From: Lunularia cruciata
Lineage: Eukaryota > Streptophyta > Marchantiopsida > Lunulariales > Lunulariaceae
Direction of reading: 5' to 3'
DNA: 64,000 nt
NCBI GenBank assembly: GCA_948567375.1
Contig: OX419759.1
Span: 60,540,593-60,604,592, forward strand
This document shows positions 1 through 12,458 of this stretch, piece after piece. The notes under the pieces were generated by a model. That model was not told the DNA's origin, searched no databases, and worked only from the letters and a program-made list of their open reading frames with translations. Position 1 is the first letter of the stretch; each line of letters starts with the position of its first letter. The translations under genes were made by a program, and so were the position numbers.

Positions 1-59
1 GAGGATAATATGCTTCTCTCTTGCTAAGAGTTGGAAAATATTTTCCATACCATCTCCTT

Positions 60-1560
60 ATTCCCCCTTTAACTTTTGCTTTTGCTTTGTCTTTGGTTTC
101 TTCTCCTTGTGCAGCCAATGCCAACAACTAATCATCAAAGAGCATCATATGTGTTACATTAGCCTCTTCAATGGGATCCACTAGGTCTTTAATTGACATG
201 GGACTTGTGATACAAACTACACCAATTGCCTCCAAAATCTCCTCTTCCCATGAACTTTTGCTCTTGCCTTGTCTTTGGTTTCTTCTCCTGGTGTAGCCAA
301 TGCCAAGAACTTGTCATTGAAGAGCATCATATGTGCTACATTAACATTGTTGAGGGGATCCAGTAGGGTTCAATTGACAAGATAATTTTGATACAAAGTG
401 CATCAATTTCCTCAAAAATGTCCTCTTCAATTGCTTGCACAATTGCTTGCACAATTGCAAAATTAGATGCTCTTACTTTTGCCTCACTAGCTATATTGTT
501 GTTGAAGAGCCCAATGTGCCAAAAGAAATTGAAAATTATCTTAATGGAGATTTTTATTCCACATAGCTTTACTCCATTGCATTGTTGTGAGTTGTTCCAC
601 GTTATAAATATTGTGCTCTTTGGCCTTGTCCTTGTTGATTGAGTGTTGTAGATGAAATTGGAGGTAAAGGCGCTTGAATGTGATACTGATACTCGTGTCC
701 ATCTACTACATCTCTGAGGTCATATTGGGAGGCAACACATGCACTTCCATGTTAGTGAGCTTGAGGTTACCAATGCTATGAGAAGGCACATTGTCCAATA
801 AGTGGAGGAGACTTTGATCAATCAATCTTATTTTCTAGTCAAAGACTTCAAGCCATTTGTAAAATTTAGGTCGATCATCCATACTTTTTGATTATGGCAA
901 TAGTTGAAGCCGAGTTGCTTACTAATTTTCTTTTGGAAGCATTGCAACTAATTTTCATGGCCAATGATGAGTGGCTCTAATTTGTCTGAACCATTTGCAT
1001 TTGCATAAAATGCTAGAGTGAACCTTATCTTGCACATCTTGGTCCCATTTATCTAATTTTGTGAGATGGTGCAGTCCGGTCTGACACCATTTGAAAGAAA
1101 AGACCACTTTTGTCTATATTGTACACATTTTTTTATGGTGCATGTTGATATCTTGACTTGGAGTTTAGGAAGTTGCTCAACAATGGCTTTGTTGTCAATA
1201 GAGCCACTTTCTTGTATGACTTGTGCTTACATAGCTTATGGTATTGTTCAAATTTTTGTAGCCAACAATAGAGAACATTGGTGTATTTTTGCCTAGGCCT
1301 AATGCTATGACAAGTAATTTTGGCCTTTACCTTGATTACATAAGCCAAAATGATGATACAATGAAGTACCCAAAGTGCAAGTGTTTTGTCAAGCTACAGA
1401 TGGGTGATAGTGTGCTGCCTTGTAGTACTGGATTGGGCAAAATCAATGTTTTCAAACACATCTCCCTTTTCTAGGGTACCATTAATCATCCCTTGGGAGG
1501 GTGCTTTAAGAAGCTTGAACTTCACTTGGGTCCAATCACAAAGCAATATCTATCTGATTG
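60..1560 (-). pseudogene. pogo/Tigger-type DDE transposase pseudogene
   Basis: Read on the minus strand, the stretch follows the order of a Tigger/pogo transposase. A CENP-B-like helix-turn-helix piece comes first (about 1348-1133, containing CWLQKFEQYHKL), then NVYNIDKSGLFF (first catalytic Asp, about 1125-1085), NGSDKLEPLIIG (about 1000-960), LLDNVPSHS (second catalytic Asp, near 800) and VHVLPPNMTSEM followed by a stop. Frameshifts and stops break it throughout, so it cannot make a protein. The C-terminal part has also undergone a tandem duplication (71-432). No terminal inverted repeats or TA target duplication were found, and the copy may run off the left edge. Family assignment rests on remembered motif order, not on a search. 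Confidence 0.7.
71..432. repeat. tandem duplication, 182-bp period
   Basis: Two diverged copies (71-252 and 253-432) share long runs such as GTCTTTGGTTTCTTCTCC, GAGCATCATATGTG and GGGATCCA. They lie at the C-terminal end of the transposase pseudogene and were probably duplicated after it died. Confidence 0.75.
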
Positions 1561-1930
1561 ACTGATAAATTGGATTATTGTACTAGAATGGCTCCCATTT
1601 TTGTACATTTTCCAATGTCATAAGTGTGCACTTTGATAAGCTTGTGCTACAAAACATGGTGAGTGATTTGTTTGCAGTAGGATTGCATGCAAACTTGCTC
1701 CAGGCTGCAATGTCTCAATATGCACAATCAACGCTAGCCCCCTTCCACAACTTGATATCTCAAATAATCAATCAGAAGTGAGCATGCATTGATGCACTTT
1801 GTTTTGCAATAGGGTTACATGGAGACTTTCCGTAGGGCTACAAGTCTATGCACTCATCACTCAACTACATATGCTATCATCCCTAGCTCCACTCTCAATC
1901 TTGATAGCCTCTATTATTGGAATTTTGTTG

Positions 1931-3334
1931 TGGCTATGGATCATATTGACTTAGGAAGGTAACATTGTAGATTATTTACCTATATTATTAAACACATAAC
2001 TAACTTAACCATTACTTAATTGATAAATTTAGTTTTAGAATAATATGCAAATATAAAATAATAAACTCTAATGTCTTTAAAGATCACAATAATAAACTTG
2101 AGAGATAAGATAAAATGTCATGAAAGAGAATATCTCTTTTCTGAGTTGAAGATTTAATAACTGAACTCTAACATACCCTTAAAATGCATTGCTATGTAAT
2201 CTTTAGAAATACCTTATGAGTGATTCATCATTAAAAATTAAAAATCCTACAAAGAGTATGAGAATGAAATATTTAGTTGTAATCTTAATTACTAATCACA
2301 ATTTATACATACTAGATTTTTTGACCAAATGTACGGAGTAAAATAAAAGAAACCAACTAATTAACCATTGTGAATGATACTAATACTTAGTAGATTATAT
2401 CCAAATATTTACTTTTAGATATAATCTACCTAGTACCTATCGAGCTAATATCAAAGTGGTTTTGATATGCAAGATAGCATCTTTGATTTGAAAATGGTAT
2501 TCACATTTTCAATACCAACAACAACAATTGCATACATCATTATAAATATAATTATGATTTTAATTTTATTATATTTATATCAAATCACTAGAGGATAAGT
2601 TTCAACTTTATATATTATAATATCAAAACAGAATTTTAGCGGTAAAATTTTAGTCAATGAAATATTTATGTTCCACATTCATTGAGAGATTGTATTATAA
2701 AAATAAATTGATATAATCTTCAAATTTATAAACTACACCTGATTCACATATTTCATTATTCCAAAGATAACTTACCACCATATATAATTCTACTTTCCGA
2801 CCCTTCTAACTAGTACAACATAAGATTTTAAAGCTAAATCTTCTTCAAAATAAAGCATCTACTTGAATAAAAAAACATAAATTTTTGGCCACAATAAGTA
2901 GCCATGTGAAATCAATCCGTCCTTTAACACCCTTGAGCCGGATGCCACTCCACTAGTATCATTCACAACTGATCTATTACTAAATTATCAATCAATTTAA
3001 CAAAGAGAAACTTAATTACCAAAATTTTACTTTATTAACCTCACATCAACATTTAACTTCCTTAACCTTGTTTATTATTTGATGATAGATCGGTGTCATC
3101 CTTGGATTTCACACATTACGTGGGATCACTTATTCTCAATATAATATGAGAGGATTCAACAAATGATATCATATATCAGCTCTCAATCTCTCAATATATA
3201 TTCTATTAATTACAAGACCATTAATTATTCTATTAATCAATATTTTAATAATACAAGACCAATTGTTCCTATATTTAAAACTCTATTTAAAACTATATAT
3301 TGTTCCTATATTTAAAATCTATTTAATCTTGCAC
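1931..3334. other. AT-rich intergenic stretch with one imperfect hairpin
   Basis: No coding pattern is visible. The one structured element is an imperfect inverted repeat at 2385-2401 / 2418-2434 (arms ACTTAGTAGATTATATC and GATATAATCTACCTAGT, 15 of 17 paired, 16-nt loop). It could be the relic of a small inverted-repeat element. Confidence 0.5.
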
Positions 3335-4110
3335 TAACCACTATCACTAGCAATGAGATTCCGCCTTGGTTTGGTCCACGCTTCCACATCTTTGTTACTC
3401 ACTTGTGAGTGTGGTCTGCACTAGATGCAACAACGGTCCATATGACACTGTCATTATGGAGGATAGAGGATAATTACCCATGATACCATCAAGGATATAG
3501 TGTTTGCTATGGCAAGAGGGAGTGAATACCTTGCTTGGAGTGAGTACTCATATTCTTTGCAAACAACTCGTGTTAGAGTAGACTTATCCTTGATCCGAGA
3601 TGATCAGGTGACAACGGCAGATATGTGGCTACAAAATCTATGTGTGATGTAGTTTTGGAGGGAGTGATTACTTATCCTCTTGGATGGGCAGCGAGCGGTG
3701 CTGCAGCACGCCAAGTCTCCAAGTATAGGGTTTTACAACAAGGTCATCTCTTTGTTCTTCTAACCTTGGAGTTATACGGAGTTATGGACATGGTGTTCTA
3801 GAGCTTATCATATTAGACACCGAGGGTACCACTCTCACTATTGTACTTTGTAACATACTTTAGACATCGTGTGTCCATTGCTCTATAGAGAGCATTGGCT
3901 GGTGCAATCCATAGGAGAGCAATCATTCTAGGTGATGCTTTTTCATATGTTCCACTAGTTTATAGACATTACAACTTGCATAGCTAGGATATCTTAGGTT
4001 TGTAAAGGAAGATTTCTCATAGGGAAAATTTCTCATATTGATACTATTGGTGCCTAGTCGCATTCTACCTCTTTTGTCTCACCTTTGTTAGGCTTGATGG
4101 GATAGGAATT
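3335..4110 (+). mobile_element. 5'-truncated LINE-like 3' tail, copy 1
   Basis: This matches the 3' part of the larger element at 17.1-20.4 kb (its 19575-20350), starting near the shared CTCACTTGTGAGTGTGG and CTAGATGCAACAACGGTCCATAT and running through TTTTGTCTCACCTTTGTTAGGCTTGATGGG. The frame resembling a reverse-transcriptase C-terminus is broken by stops and indels. Loss of the 5' part with a common 3' end is the usual outcome of target-primed reverse transcription. No clear target-site duplication was found. Confidence 0.7.
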
Positions 4111-5518
4111 ATGTAGGAACTTCTTGTGTTCTATGAGGTATGTTTTCTTTCTTAGTTAAAACCCTACTTCAAACTACTGTACCACGGTCCTTAATCCAGA
4201 AATCGTCCAACTACATGAAATTTTTACTAGGCGCCCCTGTTAAGGAGACCGTGAATCCAACCGTGGGACCAGATTGTTCATAAAAGTACGGTACAGGAGA
4301 TCTAATTGATCTTATCCTTACACAAAAGCTTACGTGCATGGACGGAGTCTAGAACAGACAAACACATGACGACTGTATGAAAAGAGTTAAGGAAGATTTA
4401 GGAGCGAGAAATCGACGAGGAAATTAGTCGGGAAAATTGAGGATGGTGGGTGGATGTAACGCGAATTGCAGGTAGGCTCCATGATCGGGTTCTCAACCTT
4501 TTAAAGGCCCGCGAGGCGCGTGACCGGCACACTTCCCTGCGTGGTGTCCTCACGCCCCTCGTCTTTCAGTGCACCATTGCTTCTCCTCCGCAGATGCATG
4601 TGCTCACAATCCGTGCGTGAAACTGATTTTCCGATCGGAATTACTTCCGCACGCACGCCGCCACCTTGTAGTAGTTTTAACGACACCGCAAGGATCGGTT
4701 TTGGTCTGTGGTGTGGCGAATGTTTGTGCTGTTGCGGTAGCGAGTTTTGCAAGCAGTGCAGTTTCTGCATGGTGGTGTATGGATGGTGATTGATAACCGA
4801 GGGCAAGGAAGGGAGGGAGAGAGAGAGAGAGAACTGAAACTAAAGCGGGAATTTCGTTCATTCACTGGAGTTTAAGTCCGTTCGCGAAACCCTTTGTCTT
4901 CGTCTCCCTGGAAATTTACTTATAGTGTTCTGTTCCTACTTGAAGTTGATTCGGGAATTAAATCGACCGATCTGCCTTCAAAGTCCGGTGGATCGGCCCG
5001 AGGATTTGGGAAGAAGGGTTTGAACTCTAAAGTACTTTGGTTTGGAGAGAGAGAGTAGCAGGAGAAAGAGGAAGCAGAAGAGGAGAGGGAAGGAAGAAAA
5101 AGAACACGAGGAGGTTCCTCTGAGAGTTCCACAAGGGAAGCTGTCCCATTGGCCTTTTACTCTTCAGAGTAGAGGAACCCTAAGAGGTTTACCACTACTG
5201 CATCTATATTTAGAGGCACTCGAACAGTCGTCTCATGTTCGGCGGGTGTATATAGAAATCACGGGGTTCTTTGAGTCGGGAAAGATCGAGGCAAGGCGAT
5301 AGTTGCTTAGAAGGGAAGGGAAGGGAAGGGGAGGGAATTGATCTTCGCGCAGAAGAGATCGATTCGATTGCCTCGTCGGCTTCATTGATATCTGTTGGTT
5401 TGGACCTGATCGAACAGTAGAAGGCCTGCCTTTCCCTTCATTGGAAGAGAATTGTCGGAGCAGATTCTCTGTTTCTTCGTCCTTAGTTGCTCAAAGATCG
5501 CAATTCCCGCAGCCGGGA
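4111..5518 (+). promoter_or_regulatory. Upstream region and 5' leader of the mitoferrin gene
   Basis: GC content rises sharply from about 4.5 kb, and a GA microsatellite (about 4816-4834) and purine-rich leader sequence (5040-5110, 5300-5340) precede the start codon. This is typical of a plant 5' untranslated region. Short open frames here occur on both strands and look like by-products of GC content. No TATA box can be assigned with confidence, and a leader intron cannot be excluded. Confidence 0.4.
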
Positions 5519-7580
5519 ATGTCCGAGGCGGCATCCGAGCTGCGGGAGAGGCTACTGCGAGCTCGCAAGTCCACTCAGGCGTCTACGAGTTATGGAGAAC
5601 CTCTTGCTGCTCCCCTCCAAACAAAGGATACTGCGAAGTTTGATGGGTTAGGGTTTGGGCAATACATGTTAGCTGGATCAGTAGCTGGGATGGTGGAGCA
5701 CATGGCCATGTTTCCGGTCGATACGTTGAAAACCCGCATGCAGATGTTGGCCAGTGCTGGAGGATCGATTCACAATACGATTGGTAGAGCTTTGGTCACA
5801 ATCATAAAAAATGAAGGTCCTTTGGGGTTGTACAGAGGAATTGGAGCTATGGGACTTGGTGCGGGTCCGGCTCATGCTGTGTATTTCTCAGTCTATGAAG
5901 TTGCCAAACAGAAACTCGGGGGTAACGAAGCTGGCTTCCATCCTCTGGCCCATGGCTGTGCCGGGTCCCTGGCCACAATTGCGAGTGACGCTGTTTTCAC
6001 TCCAATGGATGTTGTGAAACAGAGATTGCAGGTGCGACAGAGTCCCTATGCCGGGTTGACAGATTGCATAAAGACGATGCTCCGAGAGGAAGGAATCAGA
6101 GCGTTCTATGTATCCTACCGCACCACCGTGGTTATGAATGTGCCTTTCACCGCTGTGCACTTCGCATCTTATGAGGCTGCTAAGAAAATCTTGACCGAGC
6201 TCTCACCAGACCAGGCCTCGGAGGTACTTAGCTCCTGCTTCTGCCATCCAGTCAATTTTGGTTTCAGATATTTGTAGTTTGTACTTAAATTCAGCTACCA
6301 GTGCTTTGGCCAGGTAGGATTCCGATCATCTTGTGTTGCATCTTAGAAGACAATTACTTGCCTCACCACCTGGTTGACGTCATTTTGGGGCTTGGCTCAA
6401 GAGGAGATGATCATACTTGTGCTACCATCATTCAGCTGAAATATCATCCTACTCATTCTTGTCTAGTCTGAGAATTCTCTCTACTTAAGGAGAAAACAGC
6501 AAACGAGTTATATCTTCCGAAAGGGCATCACCAATAATACTTACACCTCTTATCCATCGTGGTGTGACAGGAAAGTTTGCTTATGCACATCACGGCTGGT
6601 GGTGCGGCCGGGGCTCTTGCAAGTGCAGTAACTACTCCCCTAGATGTGATCAAAACACGTCTACAAACCCAGGTATAAGAGATGGATTTCTTTGATGTAC
6701 TCCGGCTCAATTTTAATAGAAGCGGCATCTTCTGTTGAAATTGAGCATTATCTTGTCGTGGTGTTTAGTATCCATAGACGGGCTTTTTCAAGGGTTGTTT
6801 CTGGATGTCGGGTCGATTCAGATAAGCGGTGTCCAAATTCGAGCGAGCCAATCACGAGATGACTTTGTCTGATCAGTTGAAATTGGTGGACACAAAGGAC
6901 AACTGGCTGGTTAACTGTAAATTCGTTGCATCGTCTATGGAGTTAGTGTACGCTTGAGCAAATTCAATTTACAGATGAAGCTTCTAACCTATTTTGGCTC
7001 AGTAGATTAGCGTAATCGTGAAGTTTGTAGATATTCTACGTGGTTGGTTGGGACAATATGACATAAAAAATTAAGTTTGTCAGGCTGAAGTAGCGGTGTA
7101 AGGCAGTTAATCTAGTGGCAAGGTTCGCCATGTGAAGAGAGTTAGAGCATCATGTCTTAAAAGAAATTTACCTGCACGTTTAACGGAGATTTTTGTGATC
7201 GAATGAATCGTAGGGTTTCCGCAACTTATTCATATGCGGGTGATATCCAAGGGAAGCCAGTGAAATTCCTTGGACATCACTTGCTGGAATTGGCAAAGAC
7301 AGATCATGTTGGTGAGGATGGAGATGAAGGTGAATGTGGTATGTAGGAACTGACAAAGTGGAGTTTTCTGTCTCAGGGTATTTGTGGATCTGAAAGATTC
7401 AGGAGCGGGTCTGTGCTACATGCAGCTAAGAGAATTGTGAAGCAGGAGGGCCCATCAGCTTTACTAAAGGGCATCAGACCAAGAATTTTGTTCCACACTC
7501 CTGCCGCTGCTATTTGTTGGTCCACTTACGAAGCTGGGAAATCGTTTCTTCTGCGCTGGAATGAAGGGCAAAACAAGTGA
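5519..7580 (+). CDS. Mitoferrin-type mitochondrial iron carrier (3 exons)
   Basis: Exons are 5519-6223, 6571-6672 and 7377-7580, all phase 0 with GT-AG introns of 347 and 704 bp, giving 336 aa. This is a mitochondrial carrier family (SLC25) protein of the inner membrane with the three signature repeats: PVDTLKTRMQ, PMDVVKQRLQ and PLDVIKTRLQ. The segment MNVPFTAVHFASYEAAKK in repeat 2 and the overall length point to the mitoferrin (Mrs3/Mrs4-like) branch, which imports iron into mitochondria for Fe-S cluster and haem synthesis. The ATG at 5519 (MSEAASELRERLL) was chosen because the open frame upstream has only non-ATG starts. Reading exon 1 past 6223 leads into a short intronic tail and stop, which is an artefact. 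Assignment to carrier is secure; substrate is inferred from family resemblance. Confidence 0.9.
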
Positions 7581-9300
7581 GCAAGGATTGCTAGCCTGTT
7601 TGACAACGGAAAGACACCCAGGGCGCCTGATCGAGCACGTAGGAGGTCACTACGTGAAGCATTTGCAACGAAGAAATAATAGACATGCATTTGATGAGGC
7701 TATGAATTGTCAATTCCTCACATTGTTGAGGACAAAGTTCAAATCAATGTGGCAGTACACAGGGCTAACTGGAGCCAGTTGGCCCTTCCGCATCTGCTTC
7801 AGTAGTTTGAGGTTTCCGCGGCTCGGCACTTTCAGTCCTAGTCCGGATGTTAGGTGTGTATACTTTCGCAGAGGATGGAGGTTTCCAGATCCTTGTCTGA
7901 TTTAACCTTCGCTCTGAAGATGATGACGAAACTGCGATAGGATGCTGGTGGAGAGTGAAGGAAGTGCGACTCTCATTTTGGAGGAAAGTTATATATAAAT
8001 TACGAAATATGGGAATTGTGCGGGAGGGGCAGGACGAGGTGTTTCCAAATTACCTGATTTGACCAGATGAACCGTGGCTTCTTATCTTTGTCGTGAGACA
8101 AGTAAAGAAAGGTGAACGAACTCTTGATCACCATCGCCGTTCGGTTCTTCAGCTAGTGAGTTGAGTCCTCTGTCTCTGTAGGTGCACATCAGTTTTAACT
8201 TCTTGTTAAAAGTTTGTAGAAGCAATGCCTGGGCAGAAGGGTTGTCCGTCCAGGTGCAAACTTCAAAGCAAAATGTAATTGGTATTCCCTTTCCGAACCT
8301 GTATCTGGATAGTTAGCCAGCCCCGTAGCCTGCCTTCAGCTCGTGTAAACTTTTTGATATAGATGTAGGCTCTGCAAGGAAGATCTTGCTAATCTCCAAT
8401 GTACCATCACGCCCGTTTAGAGGCAGGGCTTTGGTGAACCCTTCACCCTACTGCTCGCTTTCTGGCACTTCACGAATGTTTCTTACATTTGGTCCTCGTT
8501 CGTACTTGAATCTAAGTGTCTCTAGGATCTGCCTTCGAGTTCGAAGTTCGAGCTTCCCGAACAGGTGGTGATAAGTAGGGAAGTTGATTTCTTGCGTTTG
8601 TTTCCTCTTTCTAACTATATGATCCCTTGAGTCACAATGGTGACAAGCATATGGACTGTCGCACAACAAAGGTTTCTTGTGCGCGTAGTGTGAAATAGGA
8701 GCCTCAAGGGAGGAGTGAATGCAGCCTTCTCCTGGTAAATTTCCGTAGGCAATCTATCTGGTATTTCTAGTTGGTGAGGTTCATCAAAGATAATATTTGC
8801 ATCCGGATTATTTCTTTCCACCTTCCTACAGTGCCCTATTGAATATAGTAAAGAATAAGACATCGGGATTAGATTGAAGACAATAAATCACGAGGAATTG
8901 GGCTCTGAGGTACCTTCCACGCTGGGTGGTGTTTTCCACTTTTACCCCCCAATTTTCAGTATGCGGGAGGACAAATGCACGGTATAAGTCACACGAGTAA
9001 GATTCTCCTAGCGATTGGACACAAAATAAACTCTGATGCTTTCAATATTAAGATTTCATTATTTAAATTCTTTAAATCTGACAGAAGACGTAATCTATCT
9101 ACGAACTATGAAATTATCAAAGAAATCGATCTGACTTCAATTCTCAACACAAAAATGCGCACTTATAAGAGTCCAATTCAGCCGAGTCCTTGCCTCTATC
9201 CACTGGACGAATGTATGCCGGATAAAATAGGCGCGAAATAAATCGTGAAGGAAACAAGAGCATATCACCGTTTGTAAAACAAATAACTATGTGACAGGTT
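7581..9300. other. 3' flank of mitoferrin gene, nothing else recognised
   Basis: This mixed-complexity sequence probably includes the 3' UTR. Several 60-88 codon open frames occur on both strands (for example 8975-9241 +), but none has a recognisable motif, splice context or good codon pattern. Confidence 0.4.
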
Positions 9301-10143
9301 TATTCAAATTTGAATATAGTTTTATGTAAGTGAGACTGTATAAATTATTGTCTATATATAATATATATATATATTAATACTTTATTCGATATTTATTAAT
9401 TAATAAAATAATTTTTATGTGTCATGATATTTATCTGAATTTAAGTTTAGAAGTCTCATTATTACAGGTTTAAATTAAATTAATTTATTATCAATATTCA
9501 CTGCATTTGTTTACCTCAGATTATCTTGATTGTTGGATCAAATCTACTTCTCGCCGCCCCTCTTTGCGCTCTCCGCAGTTGGCTTTCGCTTTGAGATTTA
9601 TTAGTATCTTTTTGGGATATTATATGCATCTGCGGTGAATGCCATGAATGTCCCTCCTTTCTTAACAGTGCTGTAACACTTCCTTACTTTAAGTTGCTGC
9701 AGATGAGATAAACATGATTATATTTTAAATTTTAAGGTTTAAGTTAAATTCAAAGAAATTATTGTCATTCTAGCGCAACCTAATAGAATAATAACTTTTT
9801 AGATAGATAATGGAACATATATATATGTATGAGTTGAGGAAGTTAGAATGAAATGAAACTTTTGTGGTAACAACCTTTAATATGAACCTATATGTACATG
9901 CAAATTTTAGCCAAAGAAGCATCTTAATCAGAGGATAATATCATAATTTTTTGTGTTTATATTATATCAGCGTGGTCATATTTGATCACTAGTGAGTGGA
10001 AGAAAACCAGGCTTTTAATTTATGTTAAGATATCAATGGTGGCAATTGGTATGAATATAGGATAGATAATCTAAGGTAGTAACGGGAAAAGAACGGGAGA
10101 AGAGTCTTGAGCTACGTGAGATGGTAATAAGTTGTGTGGAATT
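9301..10143. other. AT-rich intergenic sequence with an AT microsatellite
   Basis: An (AT)n-rich run lies at about 9351-9376 and another short one near 9818. No gene or repeat family was recognised in the rest. Confidence 0.5.
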
Positions 10144-10241
10144 TAGCTAATTGCATTTGATAACTTTAGCTAGGTATCATGTTTTGATGGTTTAGCTGAT
10201 TGCATTTGACAACTTTAGCTAGGTATCATGTTTTAATGGTT
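10144..10241. repeat. 49-bp tandem duplication
   Basis: Two adjacent copies (10144-10192 and 10193-10241) beginning TAGCT(A/G)ATTGCATTTGA differ at only a few positions, so the duplication is fairly recent. Confidence 0.85.
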
Positions 10242-10378
10242 CGGTGAGAATGAGTTAGGTGTATCTAGAACTCTCAAGTTTGAAGTACTGTCAAGCTGAT
10301 TCTCCATTTGCTCTGCACCATACCCATTCTTAACCTTTCACTAACAACATATTGTTAGTAGTTCACTTAGCAAAGTAA

Positions 10379-10987
10379 TGCTTTGCACATGACACATGTT
10401 AGCGTAGATTTATTCTTCGTTTGAGATGATCAGGTGATAGTAGTGGATATCGTGGTTACAGACCCCATGTATGATACAGTTTTGGAGGGAGTGATTAACC
10501 ATCCCCTTGAGTGCAGAGCGAGTGCAGCAGCAGCATCGAGTGCAGCAACAGCAGCTCGCAAGGTCTCCAAGTATAGGGGTATGCAGCGAGGCCACCTCAT
10601 TGTTCCTCTAGCCTTGGAGTTATATGGAGCAATGGACATCGTGTACGACATATTTGTCAAGGAATGCACAGAGCTTATTATGTTAGGCACAATGGGTACC
10701 ACTTTCACTCATACTTTGTAGCATATTTTAGATAACTCATGCCCACTGCTCTACAAAGGGCAGTGGCTGGTGCAATCCATAAGAGAGCAATCACACTAGG
10801 TGATGCTTCTTAAGATGCTCCAGTTCTTTGTCACCTGTTCTACTTGCATACTTTCAATATCTTAGGTGCAGTAGGGAGATTTCTTATATCAACTCTAATG
10901 GTGCTTAGCCCCATTTTACCTATTTTGTCTCACCCTTGTACGGCTTGATGGGGTTTTCTATCCTTCTTGTTTTCTACACGATCGCCC
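10379..10987 (+). mobile_element. 5'-truncated LINE-like 3' tail, copy 2
   Basis: This is homologous to 19795-20395. The reading frame at 10434-10721 encodes the remnant KVSKYRGMQ, LALELYGAMD and a following Phe/Tyr-rich segment, matching the same protein segment in the larger copy at 19.9-20.2 kb. It continues through a decayed stretch to TTTTGTCTCACCCTTGTACGGCTTGATGGGG. It starts further downstream than copy 1, as expected for independent 5' truncations. An open frame on the opposite strand is a shadow. Confidence 0.75.
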
Positions 10988-12120
10988 TAATCGATCTAAA
11001 AGTAATTGATTTTATGTTTTTAATTAAGGCTAATGTATTTTTATTGTATGATCGTCATTAATATGTTGATTTAACAAAAAAAAAATCAGTTACCTTATAA
11101 TCAGTTAAGAATTTATACTTGAAATGAGTATTTTAGAATATCAAGAAAATCTCCTAATTCTTATTGACGGCATTTGATGTCCTTTTATGTAAGTCTTTAA
11201 TGTTATTTTAATTTTCTCTATCAAAAATATAATTCCTTCTATTTTACAGTCAAATACTGGCAAAGGTGTTTATTGTTTCTGCTATATCATCTATACAATC
11301 TCTTCATGTACAACTTATGTCTTTCCAGAAGCTGCAATATCGTTTACGTGATATACAGTCCTCAAGAATGTACCGAAATTAAACAACAATAATATCTGAT
11401 AAACATGTATGTCATAAATTTGAAAATTTTAAGTTACTAGGATAAAAATTTATTCTCTCTTTGGTTGTCCTGGAAGAGAAAAAAAAATACGGCTATAAGA
11501 ACTGTAAAGAAAGAGTCGAAATAACTAATATACCATAGTTTTGATCTGAAAAATACGCATAAAAATCATGTATATGAGGGAATAAAAACAGCTAAGCTTA
11601 CATTCCGAAGAAACTTATCCGGTAAAACCATCATTAATTGCTCTCTAATGATCATAATAATTATAACTTATTATAGATTATTAGGATGGCTTTTCTACTC
11701 TTAAAATACAATGTAATCAGATTCTTGGAAGAATCGATATGGTAAAGATCAACTCGTACCATTGAGAACATCCCCTTCTTAACTTATATTCCTCATAAAC
11801 CAATGTTGAAAGTTATGTATTTATAGCATAAGACGTGGGCCTCTCTCACAATTTAAAGAATCACCTCAGGTTGCATAAAGATGTAAAGATGGTCAACCCA
11901 TTCTCCAATAGGGTGCAAATGAAGTAATATTACAAGATTAAATGAGGAATCTCTACAGTTTTAAACAAGAAAAGTGCGAGATCTCATCTTAATAGACTCC
12001 GAGGATGTCTCTACTAAACAATAATGAATGTACTTGATGATTCATGCGTGCATAGACAAAGCTCAGATTTGACAAAAACAGCGTGTTCCAGTTATCTTAC
12101 TTACCTTAAACTTACTACTA
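10988..12120. other. AT-rich intergenic stretch, nothing recognised
   Basis: No open frame with coding character, repeat or RNA motif was recognised here. Confidence 0.5.
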
Positions 12121-12124
12121 GGGT

Positions 12125-12375
12125 AGGTACCTAGGGGACGGGGATGACGGACGGAAGTGTTCCTGGGGATGGGGACCTTGGACGGAACTATATCTAGAGA
12201 CGAAGACAAACGGTGATACTACAAAGGGGATGGATACAACGGACGAGGAGACGATGAATGGAATTGTTTATGGGGTCGGGGGACAAAGGGTTGGGAGACA
12301 ACGGACGCGGAGACGATGAATGTAATTGCTTTTGGGGTCGGGGACAAAGGGTAGGGAGAGGGACGATATATGTCT
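12125..12375. repeat. G-rich degenerate minisatellite
   Basis: Tandem units built on GGACGGGGA / GACGATGAATG / GGGGTCGGGG. The two clearest copies (about 12237-12299 and 12300-12361) share ACAACGGACG, GGAGACGATGAATG and GGACAAAGGGT. The + strand is strongly purine- and G-rich with many GGG runs, so quadruplex formation is possible. It lies just upstream of the broken gene at 12459. Confidence 0.7.
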
Positions 12376-12458
12376 AAGCGGGTCTTTTTGCCATGTGCAT
12401 CATGCACGGGGCTAATACTAGTATATGACTGATATGATGATGTTGCTAACTCCTACAG

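Noticed and set aside
4501..5302. Many overlapping 60-100 codon open frames on both strands upstream of mitoferrin
   Set aside because: They overlap each other in all frames, lie in a GC-rich leader and have no domains. They are best explained by composition.
10430..10721. Overlapping ~95-codon frames on both strands
   Set aside because: The + frame is the C-terminal remnant of the LINE-like family seen again at 19.9-20.2 kb; the minus frame is its shadow.
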